A program made the translations under genes and the position numbers. Below the pieces are notes generated by a model. The model worked only from the letters and a program-made list of their open reading frames with translations, was not told the DNA's origin and made no database searches. From Halomonas huangheensis (GTDB lineage Bacteria; Pseudomonadota; Gammaproteobacteria; Pseudomonadales; Halomonadaceae), in assembly GCF_001431725.1 (NCBI RefSeq), contig NZ_CP013106.1, positions 1,860,001 to 1,924,000 on the forward strand: 64,000 bases of DNA, given 5' to 3'. Below are positions 9,601 to 18,153 of this stretch, piece by piece (position 1 is the first letter of the stretch; every line of letters starts with the position of its first letter).

Positions 9601-11510
9601 AACTGGAACTCGCAGAGCTGGCCCCACGGTTGGCTGCGGCGCGTGAAGAGTTTGCCCAACATGCCGAACTATGGCTGGCGGCTGAGGCCTTCAAGTCCGC
9701 GGGTGGTGTTGAGCGCCTCGCAGCAATTGATCATCGGCTGCTCGAACTGGAGGAGCGTGAGGCCACGGCGGCAGACGAAAGGCATCGCGAAGGTGAGCGC
9801 TGGGAAGCATTGAGCCGCGAGCGCGATGAATTGAATGCCCAGCGCAGCGCTATCTTCATCGATGGTGAGCGAGATCGCCTCGCGGGTCTGGCGCGTTTTG
9901 TCGAACAAGGTGGGCCGGAGTTCATGGCCGCAGCCGAGCAGCGGCAGGCCGAGCTGGAGGAGACGCTGAGTGTCGCCCAACGACGTGCCAGCCTCGATGT
10001 CCAACGCATCCGTGCCTATCTCGAAGTGCGAGATGACAGCACCGCTGGAGCGGCGCTCGAGTCACGCATTGCGAAGCTCAAGCGTGAACGCAGCGATGCT
10101 CTGGCCGAACGCCGGCAACGCAGTAACGAACTGGCAGGGCTGGAAGTGCGCCTTGAGCGGCAGCGTGAGGCGTTGGTGGTCGCCGATGAATTGGCAATTG
10201 CGTGGTTGACGGCATTGCGCGAGTTGTCAGCGGGCTGGCAGCAGCGCTGGCAGGCTGTTGATGGGCGCGAGACAGTGTGGCCCGCAGATCATCCTGATGC
10301 CGACGCGCTGGATAGTGCGCTGGAGTTGTGGTGGTCGTTGGCTGCTGCACAGGAAGATCAGCCTGACGTGGACATTGATCGTCTGGCAGCCTGTGCCCAG
10401 CAATTGCAGGAAGGGCTGACGCGCCTTGGCCTGGGAGAGCGTTCTCGAGTACGGGACAGACAAGCGCGCCAGTTGGCCGAGATCGAACAGCGCTTGAGTG
10501 CAGCGCTTGAAGATGCTGCCCAGAGCCGCATGTTCAATGATACCGAACGCGGTCGTCTGGCCAGCCTCGGCCAGGTCAGCAATGAGGCACTGGATGACCT
10601 CGCGGCGTTGCACCAGCAACTCGGCAGCCAGCTCGAAACCCATCGTGAAAGAGTGGCGCATCTACAGACCTCGCGTCAGCACATCGAGGGCACACTGGTG
10701 GAGCGTCTCGGGTCGATCATCAGTGATGCCGCCGGCAATCTGGACATCCTGAAGCGTGTTGCGCGACGTGGCAGTGAAGGTAACGGTGAAGGCGGGGCCT
10801 GGTTCGAGGTCAAGGCCAGCCTGATCGATGCTGATGCTCTGCGTGAGTTGATCACCACGCTGCTGGCAGATATCGATGAACACCAGGCGGCGCTCAAACG
10901 ACGCGCCGAGCGCGATGGCAAAACGTTGCAGGAAGGTGATCAGTCGCGACGTGATGACGATCTGCTGGGACGCATTCGTCGGCGTATCTATCGCGGCCTG
11001 TTCAAGGATGTGGCGATTCGTCTGCGCCATGTTGCGATCCGTCCGCATGGGCGACTGTTTTCGCTCAACGAAGCGATGTCCGAGGGGCAGCGCGAAGCAG
11101 TGTCGTTGATGTGGCTGGTCAAACTATCGGAGTTTGCCATCGAGCGCGAACTGCATGAGCTGCCGGGCCACCATCGCCGCCGTACGCGGGCTGGCCGGGA
11201 GAGTGTCATCCTGCTTGATGGTCTGTTCTCCAAGTTGTCGCACCGCAAACTGATTCAGGATTCACTCGACTCCCTGCGCAACACGCGCGGTCGCTTTCAG
11301 ATGATCGGCCTGATTCACAATCCCAACTACGAGAACGATCCGGATATCTTTCCAACCTATCTGATCGGCAGCGTGATTGGAGCCGGCCAGGGGCAGGGTG
11401 GACACGTGATCGTGCGTGAAGGGCAGTCACAGACACCGGAAGATCTTGGGCGTAGCGCCGGTGAAGCCAGTGTCTTCGGCATTCACGTATCGGAGCCGGA
11501 AACGGTGTGA
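6615..11510 (+). CDS. Giant SMC-like ATPase (MukB/MksB/JetC type)
   Basis: The 1631-residue protein has SMC architecture. An N-terminal ATPase half carries a P-loop (MENGFGKTTLAEAL, near 42-54). Two long Glu/Arg/Gln-rich coiled-coil arms run about 250-780 and 900-1440. A globular, non-coil hinge-like region lies near 780-890 (LFAPVVEGD..NVPVLERGRL). The C-terminal ATPase half has the ABC signature MSEGQREAVSLMWL (about 1487) and Walker B VILLDGLFSKLS (about 1529). The Walker B aspartate is followed by glycine, not the usual catalytic glutamate. It is longer than E. coli MukB (1486) and much longer than typical MksB or JetC. The start overlaps the KITE-like gene by 4 bp. No toprim nuclease gene (JetD/MksG) is adjacent. 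Confidence 0.88.
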   Translation: MSVIHRIEVANLLNKHGDVTSPWDAKMRHLLLDLRGQSSAISMENGFGKTTLAEALIGLLSRDRTLLSRTRRKCTPSTVSGQGRSWSHLRVEFRTRSDQAGQGDMLAAAGEEVAGETFVFGFYGYSDGSGLSFYHYSGRLEDIPVHHLTQDGKLALYANSDVKQAMNRHGVRLTLNRDEWLDAVNTHVSRRELAQLASFQKEGGADKSQIFNAIRPRAGEKPDQAFFFEVLAPEILAGATRGETDESEELIEEVILNSGTNITELRQRLEDAETDQRRAEAKVERLSELTEHGTSLLEARATLGRLDDGLMLSERLLAGQALAALPGLPKVVESDDDNDVVAGFAWGRGDTGKPRVSVWLLAKLSRLSERQVREALNEREVRVDGHRQLVHLIDASWPGGREAQHVAFDAARQWLSDSHAFADDAARYRALNRLDEGAEAFEVLDGNCWRDEVVADGLYRGELKLDIERLEAQAESLEQERENLASRQREFVDNQSFYTQALAEGVFTEAELETPEATREAALEDSQAARRALSEHLARVGEFKQVTEQHRQFQAEHPGELPDDVLGEKIELREQLDTRLEELNEQCDASRESLDQARQTHEQLASERARLEGELAPLQSGQQAWQSFREQWPDAEVEGWWAGRQAQLREWEGNEQQLGQRQQEAQRLRQRLTPLAESVAHYRRIHGDDEPVHLRDRLYTGMRELDDERHRLGREEGRLRELHRALITFRERGWGEPQQWLEQARDALPRLIGERERLDERIAARESYLEHLSGDPLARQVAESEAQQLLERQGIAFRPLHQVLGELAEDDASRREWLVQAAGQLFAPVVEGDVSADAAQLLIDQGLNVPVLERGRLQQLLSESHPPLGAVCGCETLAVKAALDPEHLVELRRQTQARLEQDQQRRRQLDTEINRFDPHGEVFVEALSARQAVADGVEEELERIAERLAQLDQDREELAPRLDEAALQSIDDFQRYLQEGGDKALQEAGESLAEIELELAELAPRLAAAREEFAQHAELWLAAEAFKSAGGVERLAAIDHRLLELEEREATAADERHREGERWEALSRERDELNAQRSAIFIDGERDRLAGLARFVEQGGPEFMAAAEQRQAELEETLSVAQRRASLDVQRIRAYLEVRDDSTAGAALESRIAKLKRERSDALAERRQRSNELAGLEVRLERQREALVVADELAIAWLTALRELSAGWQQRWQAVDGRETVWPADHPDADALDSALELWWSLAAAQEDQPDVDIDRLAACAQQLQEGLTRLGLGERSRVRDRQARQLAEIEQRLSAALEDAAQSRMFNDTERGRLASLGQVSNEALDDLAALHQQLGSQLETHRERVAHLQTSRQHIEGTLVERLGSIISDAAGNLDILKRVARRGSEGNGEGGAWFEVKASLIDADALRELITTLLADIDEHQAALKRRAERDGKTLQEGDQSRRDDDLLGRIRRRIYRGLFKDVAIRLRHVAIRPHGRLFSLNEAMSEGQREAVSLMWLVKLSEFAIERELHELPGHHRRRTRAGRESVILLDGLFSKLSHRKLIQDSLDSLRNTRGRFQMIGLIHNPNYENDPDIFPTYLIGSVIGAGQGQGGHVIVREGQSQTPEDLGRSAGEASVFGIHVSEPETV

Positions 11511-11568
11511 TGCTCCCGAGCAGCACTGAACAGATCAGATCGCTGCTCGGAGTTTCTGGTTTGACGAC

Positions 11569-12720
11569 CTAGCGCGGCGCGTCGTAGCGATTGGGCAAGC
11601 CGCGTGAGAACACGGCTTGCCACAGTTGTATATTACGTGCTCGGAAGGCGCCTGCGCACACCGATAGGTAGTAGCGGAACATTCGGTAGGTGCGCTCATC
11701 GTAATGATGGGCGATCTGGTACCAATGGGTATCGAGGTTATCCAGCCACGCCAGCAGAGTCCGGTCATAGTCTGGGCCGAAGTTCTGCCAGTCCTCGGTG
11801 ATCAGTCGTTCTTCGCTTGCTTCGGCGATCTGGCGCATCGAGGGCAGCACACCATTGGGGAAGATATAGCGATTGATCCATGGGTCGGCAGAGATATGAG
11901 AGCTGTTGGCGCCGATGGTATGCAACAGGAAGGTGCCGTCATCGGCCAGCAGTCGATCGATGGTGGCGAAATAGCTGTCATAGTTACGCTGTCCGACATG
12001 CTCGAACATACCGATCGACACGATGCGGTCATAACAGCCTTCCAGATCGCGATAGTCGGTCAGTTGGATATCCACTGGCAAACCCTGACAGCGCTCCTGA
12101 GCCAGCTTTGCCTGCTCCTTCGAGATCGTGATACCCGTGACCTTGACGCCGTGATGGCGTGCCGCGTGTTCCGCCATGCTACCCCAGCCACAACCGATGT
12201 CGAGTAGCGTCATACCGGGGCGAAGCTGTAGCTTGCGGCAGGCCAGCTCGAGCTTGGCCAGTTGAGCTTCATGCAGGTTGCTGGCTTCTTTCCAGTAACC
12301 GCAGGAGTAGCACATGGTTGGATCGAGCATGCGTTCGAAGAGATCGTTGCCCATGTCGTAATGGGCCTCTCCGACAATCCAGGCGCGGGCCTTGCTCTGC
12401 AGATTGAACAAGCCGGCCTGTAGACGATACATGAGGCGTTCCGAGTTGGTATGGGCGCGCTCACCAAGGCCATGAATCAGCAGGCGGTGGGCGAGCTTGT
12501 CGATGCGCTCGGCTTCCCACCAGCCATCCATATAGGCTTCGCCCAACCCGAGAGTGCCCTGGCGCAATATTCGTGAAAACAGGTCCGGATGATAGACCTT
12601 GATATCCTCAGGGGAAGAGCCGTTGAGCCCGACGCCAGAACCTTCAAGCAGGCGCTCCACAACTCGACGAGCACGGGTGTCGGGCAGCGCGATAGGGTGG
12701 GGGCGGGAGTCGCTGGTCAT
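11569..12720 (-). CDS. cfa: Cyclopropane-fatty-acyl-phospholipid synthase
   Basis: This SAM-dependent enzyme converts unsaturated acyl chains of membrane phospholipids to cyclopropane forms. The start at 12720 (MTSDSRPHPI, 383 residues) follows GGAGG and matches the usual Cfa length of about 382. Seen: the SAM-binding motif LLDIGCGWGSMAEHAA, the substrate-region CYSCGYW, IGMFEHVG, and the C-terminal YYLSVCAGAFRARNIQLWQ with the conserved cysteine. It is convergent with the SMC operon, with only 58 bp between the stops. Confidence 0.96.
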   Translation of the reverse strand: MTSDSRPHPIALPDTRARRVVERLLEGSGVGLNGSSPEDIKVYHPDLFSRILRQGTLGLGEAYMDGWWEAERIDKLAHRLLIHGLGERAHTNSERLMYRLQAGLFNLQSKARAWIVGEAHYDMGNDLFERMLDPTMCYSCGYWKEASNLHEAQLAKLELACRKLQLRPGMTLLDIGCGWGSMAEHAARHHGVKVTGITISKEQAKLAQERCQGLPVDIQLTDYRDLEGCYDRIVSIGMFEHVGQRNYDSYFATIDRLLADDGTFLLHTIGANSSHISADPWINRYIFPNGVLPSMRQIAEASEERLITEDWQNFGPDYDRTLLAWLDNLDTHWYQIAHHYDERTYRMFRYYLSVCAGAFRARNIQLWQAVFSRGLPNRYDAPR

Positions 12721-12877
12721 GGAGCCTCCGGTGTCCGTACACGGCGACAATATCTGCAGCGCCACTGGTGGGCGAAGTGCCTCGGTAGCGCTATCCTCTG
12801 CATATACCAGCTATCAGCTTAGATCAGTAATCCTGAATCGGCATAGTTCAGACTGAATAATTTGGAGGCTTATCGTT

Positions 12878-13183
12878 ATGCAGGTAATCGTTGACCTTTG
12901 TGTTGTTCCTCTTGGGGTCGGGGTTTCGGTATCCGAGCATGTCACGGCCTGCCAGCATGAGATCGAGGCATCCGGCTTGCAACACCAGATGCATGCCTAT
13001 GGCACTAACATCGAAGGCCCATGGGATGAGGTGATGGCGGTGGTCAAACGCTGTCATGAGCGGGTTCATGAAATGGGCGCTCCACGGATTACCACCACGC
13101 TCAAGCTCGGTACGCGGACCGATCGCCATCAGTCCATGCAGGACAAGGTTGATAGTGTTCGACAGCGGATGCAGCAGACCTGA
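12878..13183 (+). CDS. MTH1187/YkoF-type thiamine-binding-like small protein
   Basis: The 101-residue protein matches the MTH1187 (PF01910) family: ferredoxin-like fold, starting QVIVDLCVVPLGVGVSVSEH, then HAYGTNIEGPWDEVMAVVK and ITTTLKLGTRTD. Family members bind thiamine or related ligands; the physiological role here is unknown. A GGAGG site precedes the ATG. It is divergent from cfa and convergent with argP, with no functional partner next door. Confidence 0.88.
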   Translation: MQVIVDLCVVPLGVGVSVSEHVTACQHEIEASGLQHQMHAYGTNIEGPWDEVMAVVKRCHERVHEMGAPRITTTLKLGTRTDRHQSMQDKVDSVRQRMQQT

Positions 13184-13215
13184 TACAGAACATCTGATGG
13201 CAGGGCCCGAGGGCT

Positions 13216-14106
13216 TCAGACGTCGTCTTGAACCAGCACGCGACGGGCTTCGCGTTCCAGGTGGCGAGCGAGGGCGTCGAGGGACTCGCCGCCCAGTCGC
13301 CAGTAGTGCCAGTAAAGAGGCACATCGAGGTAATAGCCTGGTACCAGGTCGACGAGTTCTCCCGTTTCAATCAGGTTGGCGACCTGTAGCTCGGGCATCA
13401 TGCCCCAGCCGATACCGGCTCGAACCAGTTGGATGAACCCTTCGGTTGAAGCACAAAAGTGATGCGGGAAGGGCCCAGCGATGCCGAATTCTGCCAGGCA
13501 GCGGTGCTGAAGTTGGTCGTTGAGATCGAAAACGATGGCTGGTGAGCGTGCCAGGTCCTTCGCAGTCGGGCCATCGGGGAGGTACCGTTTCACGAACTCG
13601 GGGTGGGCCAGCGAGCGGTAACGCATCTTTCCCAGTGCTACCACACGAGTGCCTTGCACGGGTTGCTGGCTGGCACATAAACAGGCAGCGACTTCGCCAT
13701 GACGCATGCGCTGTAGACCAACATCCTGGTCCTCTATCACAAGGTCAAGAGTCATCGGGTGGTCGCGCATGAAGGTGCCCATCGCCTCTGGCCACCAGGT
13801 AGAGATGCTGTCGGCGTTGATGGCCACGCGCAGGTGACGCTCCGTCCCCGCGAATTGCGGCAGAGATGTCGTCAGTTCTTCCTCGAGCAGTTGCACCTGC
13901 TGGACATGATTGAGCAGTCGTCGTCCAAGGTCGGTGGCCTCAGGAACGTTGCCGCGAACCAGAACCGGTTGCCCCAGCCGAGCTTCGAGTAACTTGATAC
14001 GTTGCGATACCGCTGACTGGGTCAGGCCCAGGTGGCGAGCGGCACGCTCGAATCCTTGGTGATGCATTACCGCACCCAAGGCTTCCAGCAGTTTGTAATC
14101 CAGCAT
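13216..14106 (-). CDS. argP: LysR-family regulator ArgP (IciA)
   Basis: The 296-residue LysR regulator begins MLDYKLLEALGAVMHHQGFE, with the helix-turn-helix AARHLGLTQSAVSQRIKLLE, as in ArgP. The effector domain fills the rest. ArgP activates the arginine/lysine exporter gene; here a LysE/ArgO-type exporter gene is directly divergent at 14291, which supports the name. The intergenic space of about 185 bp should hold the shared promoter. Its start follows an AGGA site. Confidence 0.93.
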   Translation of the reverse strand: MLDYKLLEALGAVMHHQGFERAARHLGLTQSAVSQRIKLLEARLGQPVLVRGNVPEATDLGRRLLNHVQQVQLLEEELTTSLPQFAGTERHLRVAINADSISTWWPEAMGTFMRDHPMTLDLVIEDQDVGLQRMRHGEVAACLCASQQPVQGTRVVALGKMRYRSLAHPEFVKRYLPDGPTAKDLARSPAIVFDLNDQLQHRCLAEFGIAGPFPHHFCASTEGFIQLVRAGIGWGMMPELQVANLIETGELVDLVPGYYLDVPLYWHYWRLGGESLDALARHLEREARRVLVQDDV

Positions 14107-14290
14107 AAGAATTCCTGATGTATCAGTTTGAATATTTGTTTTTCTTATTTAAGCGCATCCCTCAGTCTGCGTCATCAGTAGCGTGTGGCTTGCTGAAGCG
14201 CGCTCTGTTGTTGAAGGCGGTCAGCCGTTCAAGCTTGGGCTTGAGTGTTCAAGCCTGAGATTAATCGTTTGGATCACGGGGGAAGACTGC

Positions 14291-14899
14291 ATGTGGATGT
14301 CGGTAATGCAGGGTATGGGAACCGGAGGAGCGCTGATTGTGGCAATTGGCGCGCAGAATGCCTTCGTACTCGATCGAGGGCTGCGGGGCGAGCATGCCTG
14401 GCACGTGGCCTGGGTTTGCGCACTCTGTGATGCCTTGTTGATCGGGCTGGGCGTGCTGGGGCTTGGAGCGTTGATTTCGCGCAGCGAGCTGGCAATGCAA
14501 CTGGCCAGCTATGGAGGGGCTGCGTTCCTGTTGTGGCAGGCATGGCTGGCAGTGCAACGTATGCGCCAACCGGATGGGTTGAAGGCGGAGGTTTCTCGGC
14601 GGCGTCCTGCACGTGGGCAGGTCATCGTGGCCACGCTGGCGGTCACGCTGCTGAACCCCCAGGTCTATCTGGATACGTTGGTGATGCTGGGATCGATCGG
14701 TTCTCTTCAGCAGGATCCGCTGGGCTTCTATCTCGGCGCGACCTTCGCCTCGTTCTGCTGGTTCTTCGCACTGGTCGGCGCCGCGGGGTTTCTCGCGCCG
14801 CGCCTGGCAAGTCCACGTGCCTGGCAGGTTATCGATGGTGTGATTGCGGTGATAATGGTGGTTGTCGCGGTTCAGTTGTTGCGGATGGAGCTTGGTTGA
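14291..14899 (+). CDS. argO: LysE/ArgO-family amino acid exporter
   Basis: This 202-residue inner-membrane protein of the LysE family exports arginine or lysine. Start 14291 (MWMSVMQGMG) is preferred over the longer frame from 14183 because GGGGGAAG precedes it and length then matches the family. Seen: the N-terminal ALIVAIGAQNAFVLDRGLRG, diagnostic of ArgO/LysE, about five to six hydrophobic helices, and a middle TLLNPQVYLDTLVMLGS. It is divergent from argP, its likely activator. Confidence 0.93.
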   Translation: MWMSVMQGMGTGGALIVAIGAQNAFVLDRGLRGEHAWHVAWVCALCDALLIGLGVLGLGALISRSELAMQLASYGGAAFLLWQAWLAVQRMRQPDGLKAEVSRRRPARGQVIVATLAVTLLNPQVYLDTLVMLGSIGSLQQDPLGFYLGATFASFCWFFALVGAAGFLAPRLASPRAWQVIDGVIAVIMVVVAVQLLRMELG

Positions 14900-14941
14900 G
14901 TGCCTGGGTTGTCGTGCAAGTGTCAGGTTAACGTGACGCGT

Positions 14942-14959
14942 TGTAAGGAAAACATTACG
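14942..14959. promoter_or_regulatory. TyrR/PhhR-like box A upstream of hpd
   Basis: TGTAAG-N6-ATTACG matches the TyrR-box consensus at 9 of 12 positions. Its first 13 bases are identical to those of the box 42 bp downstream. It lies 216 bp before the hpd ATG. Regulation by the PhhR-type protein at 2603 is inferred. Confidence 0.65.
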
Positions 14960-14983
14960 CGCCGGGCCCGCATCGGCAGCAAG

Positions 14984-15001
14984 TGTAAGGAAAACACTAC
15001 A
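14984..15001. promoter_or_regulatory. TyrR/PhhR-like box B upstream of hpd
   Basis: TGTAAG-N6-ACTACA matches the TyrR-box consensus at 9 of 12 positions. Spacing from box A is 42 bp start to start, about four helical turns, so both boxes face the same side of the DNA. Confidence 0.65.
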
Positions 15002-15174
15002 TGGGCAGCGCGAACAGCGGGCGGTGGATAGGGGCCTCCCGGCTTTGTGGTGATTCCTGCGTCAAGGGAATCGCCCTAGGCTGAAAGCACTTGAGGGGAT
15101 CACGGAGGTGCTGTGTGTGCGCTTCCGTGGAGAATCTTCAACCCTATCCGATAAGCACAATATGGAGTAACACC

Positions 15175-16263
15175 ATGACCGCGGCTGCCCCCATCAATAC
15201 TCACAATCCGATTGGTACCAATGGCTTCGAGTTTGTCGAGTACAGTGCGCCGACAGCGGAGGGCATCGAAGCACTGCGCCAGCTGTTCATTGCCATGGGC
15301 TTCACCGAGACTCGTCGTCACCGCAGCAAGCAGGTGAGTTTGTTCCAGCAGGAAGATGTCAACTTTGTGCTCAACGCCGAGCCGGGTAGCCATGCGACGG
15401 AGTTCGCACGCGTGCACGGTCCTGGCGCCTGTGCGATGGCCTGGAAGGTGGCAGATGCTCGACAGGCACTGGATCATGCCATTGCCAACGGTGCTACTGA
15501 GGTGGCGAACCCTGTTGCCGAAGGAGAGGTCGGTATTCCTGCGGTTCAGGGTATCGGTGGTTCCTTGCTGTACTTTGTCGATCACAAGGTCGATGGCGAT
15601 GGCCGTACCATCTACGATATCGACTTCGAGCCGATTCCGGGCACCAGCGCGCAGGACAACAGTGTCGGCCTGCAGATACTGGATCACCTGACCCACAATG
15701 TTGAGCGTGGTCAGATGGATCCATGGGCGAATTTTTATACGCGCATTGCCAACTTCCGCGAGAACCGTTACTTCGACATCGAAGGCAAGAAGACTGGCTT
15801 GCATTCCCGCGCCATGACCGCTCCCTGCGGCAAGATGCATATCCCGATCAATGAATCCGCCGATGACAATTCGCAGATCGCTGAATTCATTCGTGAATAT
15901 AATGGTGAGGGCATCCAGCACCTGGCAATGGCGACGGACGATATCTACGCCACTGTGCGCGCGCTGAGAGCCAATGGCATTACCTTCCTGTCGACTCCGG
16001 ATACCTATTACGAGCGCGTCGATGCTCGGGTACCCAACCATGAAGAGAACGTAGAGGATCTACGCGAGCTCAGTCTGCTGGTTGACGGCGGGCCTGATCA
16101 GGGCGTGCTGCTGCAGATATTTACCGAAACCGTGATTGGCCCGATCTTCTTCGAGATCATTCAGCGCAAGGGCAATGATGGCTTTGGAGAAGGTAACTTC
16201 AAGGCATTGTTCGAATCCATCGAGGAAGACCAGATTCGTCGCGGTGTGCTCAAGGACGATTGA
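15175..16263 (+). CDS. hpd: 4-hydroxyphenylpyruvate dioxygenase
   Basis: This non-heme iron enzyme converts 4-hydroxyphenylpyruvate to homogentisate in tyrosine breakdown. The start at 15175 (MTAAAPINTHNPIG, 362 residues) follows GGAG and gives the normal bacterial length. Seen: the metal-binding facial triad, with histidines in LQILDHLTHNV (about 172) and GIQHLAMATDD (about 248) and a glutamate in GPIFFEIIQRKG (about 326), and the C-terminal FGEGNFKALFESIE. Two TyrR-like boxes upstream tie it to the phh operon, 13 kb away. No homogentisate dioxygenase gene lies beside it. Confidence 0.96.
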   Translation: MTAAAPINTHNPIGTNGFEFVEYSAPTAEGIEALRQLFIAMGFTETRRHRSKQVSLFQQEDVNFVLNAEPGSHATEFARVHGPGACAMAWKVADARQALDHAIANGATEVANPVAEGEVGIPAVQGIGGSLLYFVDHKVDGDGRTIYDIDFEPIPGTSAQDNSVGLQILDHLTHNVERGQMDPWANFYTRIANFRENRYFDIEGKKTGLHSRAMTAPCGKMHIPINESADDNSQIAEFIREYNGEGIQHLAMATDDIYATVRALRANGITFLSTPDTYYERVDARVPNHEENVEDLRELSLLVDGGPDQGVLLQIFTETVIGPIFFEIIQRKGNDGFGEGNFKALFESIEEDQIRRGVLKDD

Positions 16264-16427
16264 TCCGCACAGCATTCACCAGGCGCCCTGAGGTGGTGCC
16301 ACGGCAGGCCGCTGGCCCCTGAAATACAACAATTTGTCAGTGGTCTGCCCATTTCCAATAAAATCCGTCACAATAGCGCCCTTTATCGCGCCGCTGGCGA
16401 CCAAAACAAGCGAAAGCGACCTCTCAC

Positions 16428-17906
16428 ATGACGAACAATGATCCTTCCCGTACCCAATGGCTTGGGCGCTGGGGCTTTGTAATGGCTGCGACCGGCTCTG
16501 CGGTCGGGCTAGGTAATATCTGGAAATTCCCGTACATGACTGGCGAATACGGAGGCGGTGCCTTCGTGCTGGTCTATCTCGTCTGCATTCTCTCGGTCGG
16601 GGTACCGGTGATGATGAGCGAGATTGCCTTCGGTCGTCGCGGTCGGGGCAGCCCTGTCGATGCCTTCAGGCGTCTCGTCAAGGAATCTGGACGTACCTCG
16701 CTATGGTCTGCTCTGGGCTGGATGGCGATGCTGTGCGGCTTCATGATCCTGTGCTTCTATGTGGTTGTCGCCGGTTGGTCATTCTCCTATCTGTGGAAGA
16801 TGCTCTCTGGTGGCCTGGCAGGCACCAGCGTTGATGATATGGCGGCGATCTTTGGTGCCAACAACGCCAACCCCTGGAACCTCGGTGGTTGGAGTACGCT
16901 GGTCACCGTGCTGACCATGGTCATCGTTGGCAAGGGCGTGCAAGGCGGGATCGAGCGCAGCACCAGCTGGATGATGCCAGGCATGGTGGTGATGTTGCTG
17001 ATCATGATCATCTACGGCATGTTCTCGGGTGGTTTCTCCGCTGCGGTGAACTTCCTGTTTGCCTTCAATGCCTCGAATCTGAGTAGCGAAGGGATGCTGG
17101 CAGCGATGGGCCATGCATTCTTTACGCTATCGCTGGCATCGGGGGCCATCCTCACCTACGGTAGCTATCTTCCGCGTCGTGCATCCATTGCGCGTACAAC
17201 CCTTACCGTAGCAGTGGCCGATACGTTAGTGGCGTTGATGGCGGGCCTGGCTATCTTCCCGGCTATCTTTGCCAATGGCATGGAACCCAATAGTGGTCCG
17301 GGACTGATTTTCATGAGTCTACCGTTGGCCTTCCAGGCGATGCCATTTGGCCAACTGTTCGGCACATTGTTCTTCGTCATGCTGGCGATGGCCGCGCTGA
17401 CGTCGTCGATCTCGATGGTGGAAGCCACCATTTCGTGGCTGACCGATAATGCCGGCATCAGCCGCCGTGCGGCATCCTGGGGAACAGGCGTCGTATTGTG
17501 GCTGATCAGTACTCTGGCAATGCTGTCTTTCAACGTCGGTGCCGAATGGACCCTGCTGGGTATGCACTTCTTCGATTGGCTGGATTACCTGACCTCGAGG
17601 CTGATGATGCCGCTGGGTGGCCTGGGCATGGTGGTGTTGGCCGGGTTTGTGCTCAACAAGCATGTCATGCGTGATGAGCTGGCCGTCTCGCCGCGCGTCT
17701 ATGCACTGTGGCTGTTCATGGTGCGTTATGTCAGCCCGTTGGGCATTCTGGTGATCTTCATCAATGCTCTGGGCGTCGCGAGTGTCAACTTCTCGACGCA
17801 TTGGCCGATTCTGCTCGCGGTGCTGGTGGTGATCATGGTGCTGGGGGAGTTGGCTAGTCCGCGCCTGCGTCACCTGTGTCAATCAGGAGCTGGAACGGAC
17901 CGCTGA
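16428..17906 (+). CDS. Sodium-dependent transporter, NSS/SNF family
   Basis: The 492-residue integral membrane protein is a neurotransmitter:sodium symporter family member. Seen: the unwound helix-1 signature GFVMAATGSAVGLGNIWKFP near residues 16-35, GGGAFVLVYLVCILSVGVPVMMSE, and about 11-12 membrane helices. Bacterial members import amino acids such as tyrosine, tryptophan or branched-chain residues. Its position 164 bp after hpd suggests, but does not prove, an aromatic substrate. A strong terminator follows at 17933. Confidence 0.93.
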   Translation: MTNNDPSRTQWLGRWGFVMAATGSAVGLGNIWKFPYMTGEYGGGAFVLVYLVCILSVGVPVMMSEIAFGRRGRGSPVDAFRRLVKESGRTSLWSALGWMAMLCGFMILCFYVVVAGWSFSYLWKMLSGGLAGTSVDDMAAIFGANNANPWNLGGWSTLVTVLTMVIVGKGVQGGIERSTSWMMPGMVVMLLIMIIYGMFSGGFSAAVNFLFAFNASNLSSEGMLAAMGHAFFTLSLASGAILTYGSYLPRRASIARTTLTVAVADTLVALMAGLAIFPAIFANGMEPNSGPGLIFMSLPLAFQAMPFGQLFGTLFFVMLAMAALTSSISMVEATISWLTDNAGISRRAASWGTGVVLWLISTLAMLSFNVGAEWTLLGMHFFDWLDYLTSRLMMPLGGLGMVVLAGFVLNKHVMRDELAVSPRVYALWLFMVRYVSPLGILVIFINALGVASVNFSTHWPILLAVLVVIMVLGELASPRLRHLCQSGAGTDR

Positions 17907-17932
17907 AACTGAAGTGGTTCTGAGCTGCCATC

Positions 17933-17971
17933 AAGAGCGCCGCGATCTCCTGGAGACGCGGCGCTCTTGTC
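17933..17971 (+). terminator. Rho-independent terminator after the NSS transporter gene
   Basis: A 12-bp perfect stem (AAGAGCGCCGCG / CGCGGCGCTCTT) with a 12-nt loop ends in a short T-containing run (TTGTCTT). Confidence 0.75.
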
Positions 17972-18153
17972 TTCATGGATATCTATCGGCGAGGGATATA
18001 CGGTTTGAGTCATAAGCGCTACTGGTTTTAATGCCTTTATGGCATAATTCGGCTTTTCCGAGTCAGTCAGTTGCATAGGTGCTGATTGACCCACCTCAAC
18101 GATTGATCGATTGTCGCGAGCCGCCCGGAATGCGGCCGTTGCTGGAGTTACCG

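Noticed and set aside
11511..11568. Place for a JetD/MksG nuclease gene after the SMC gene
   Set aside because: Only 58 bp lie between the SMC stop and the convergent cfa stop, and no toprim-like gene is seen upstream of the kleisin either. A full Wadjet call is therefore not supported.
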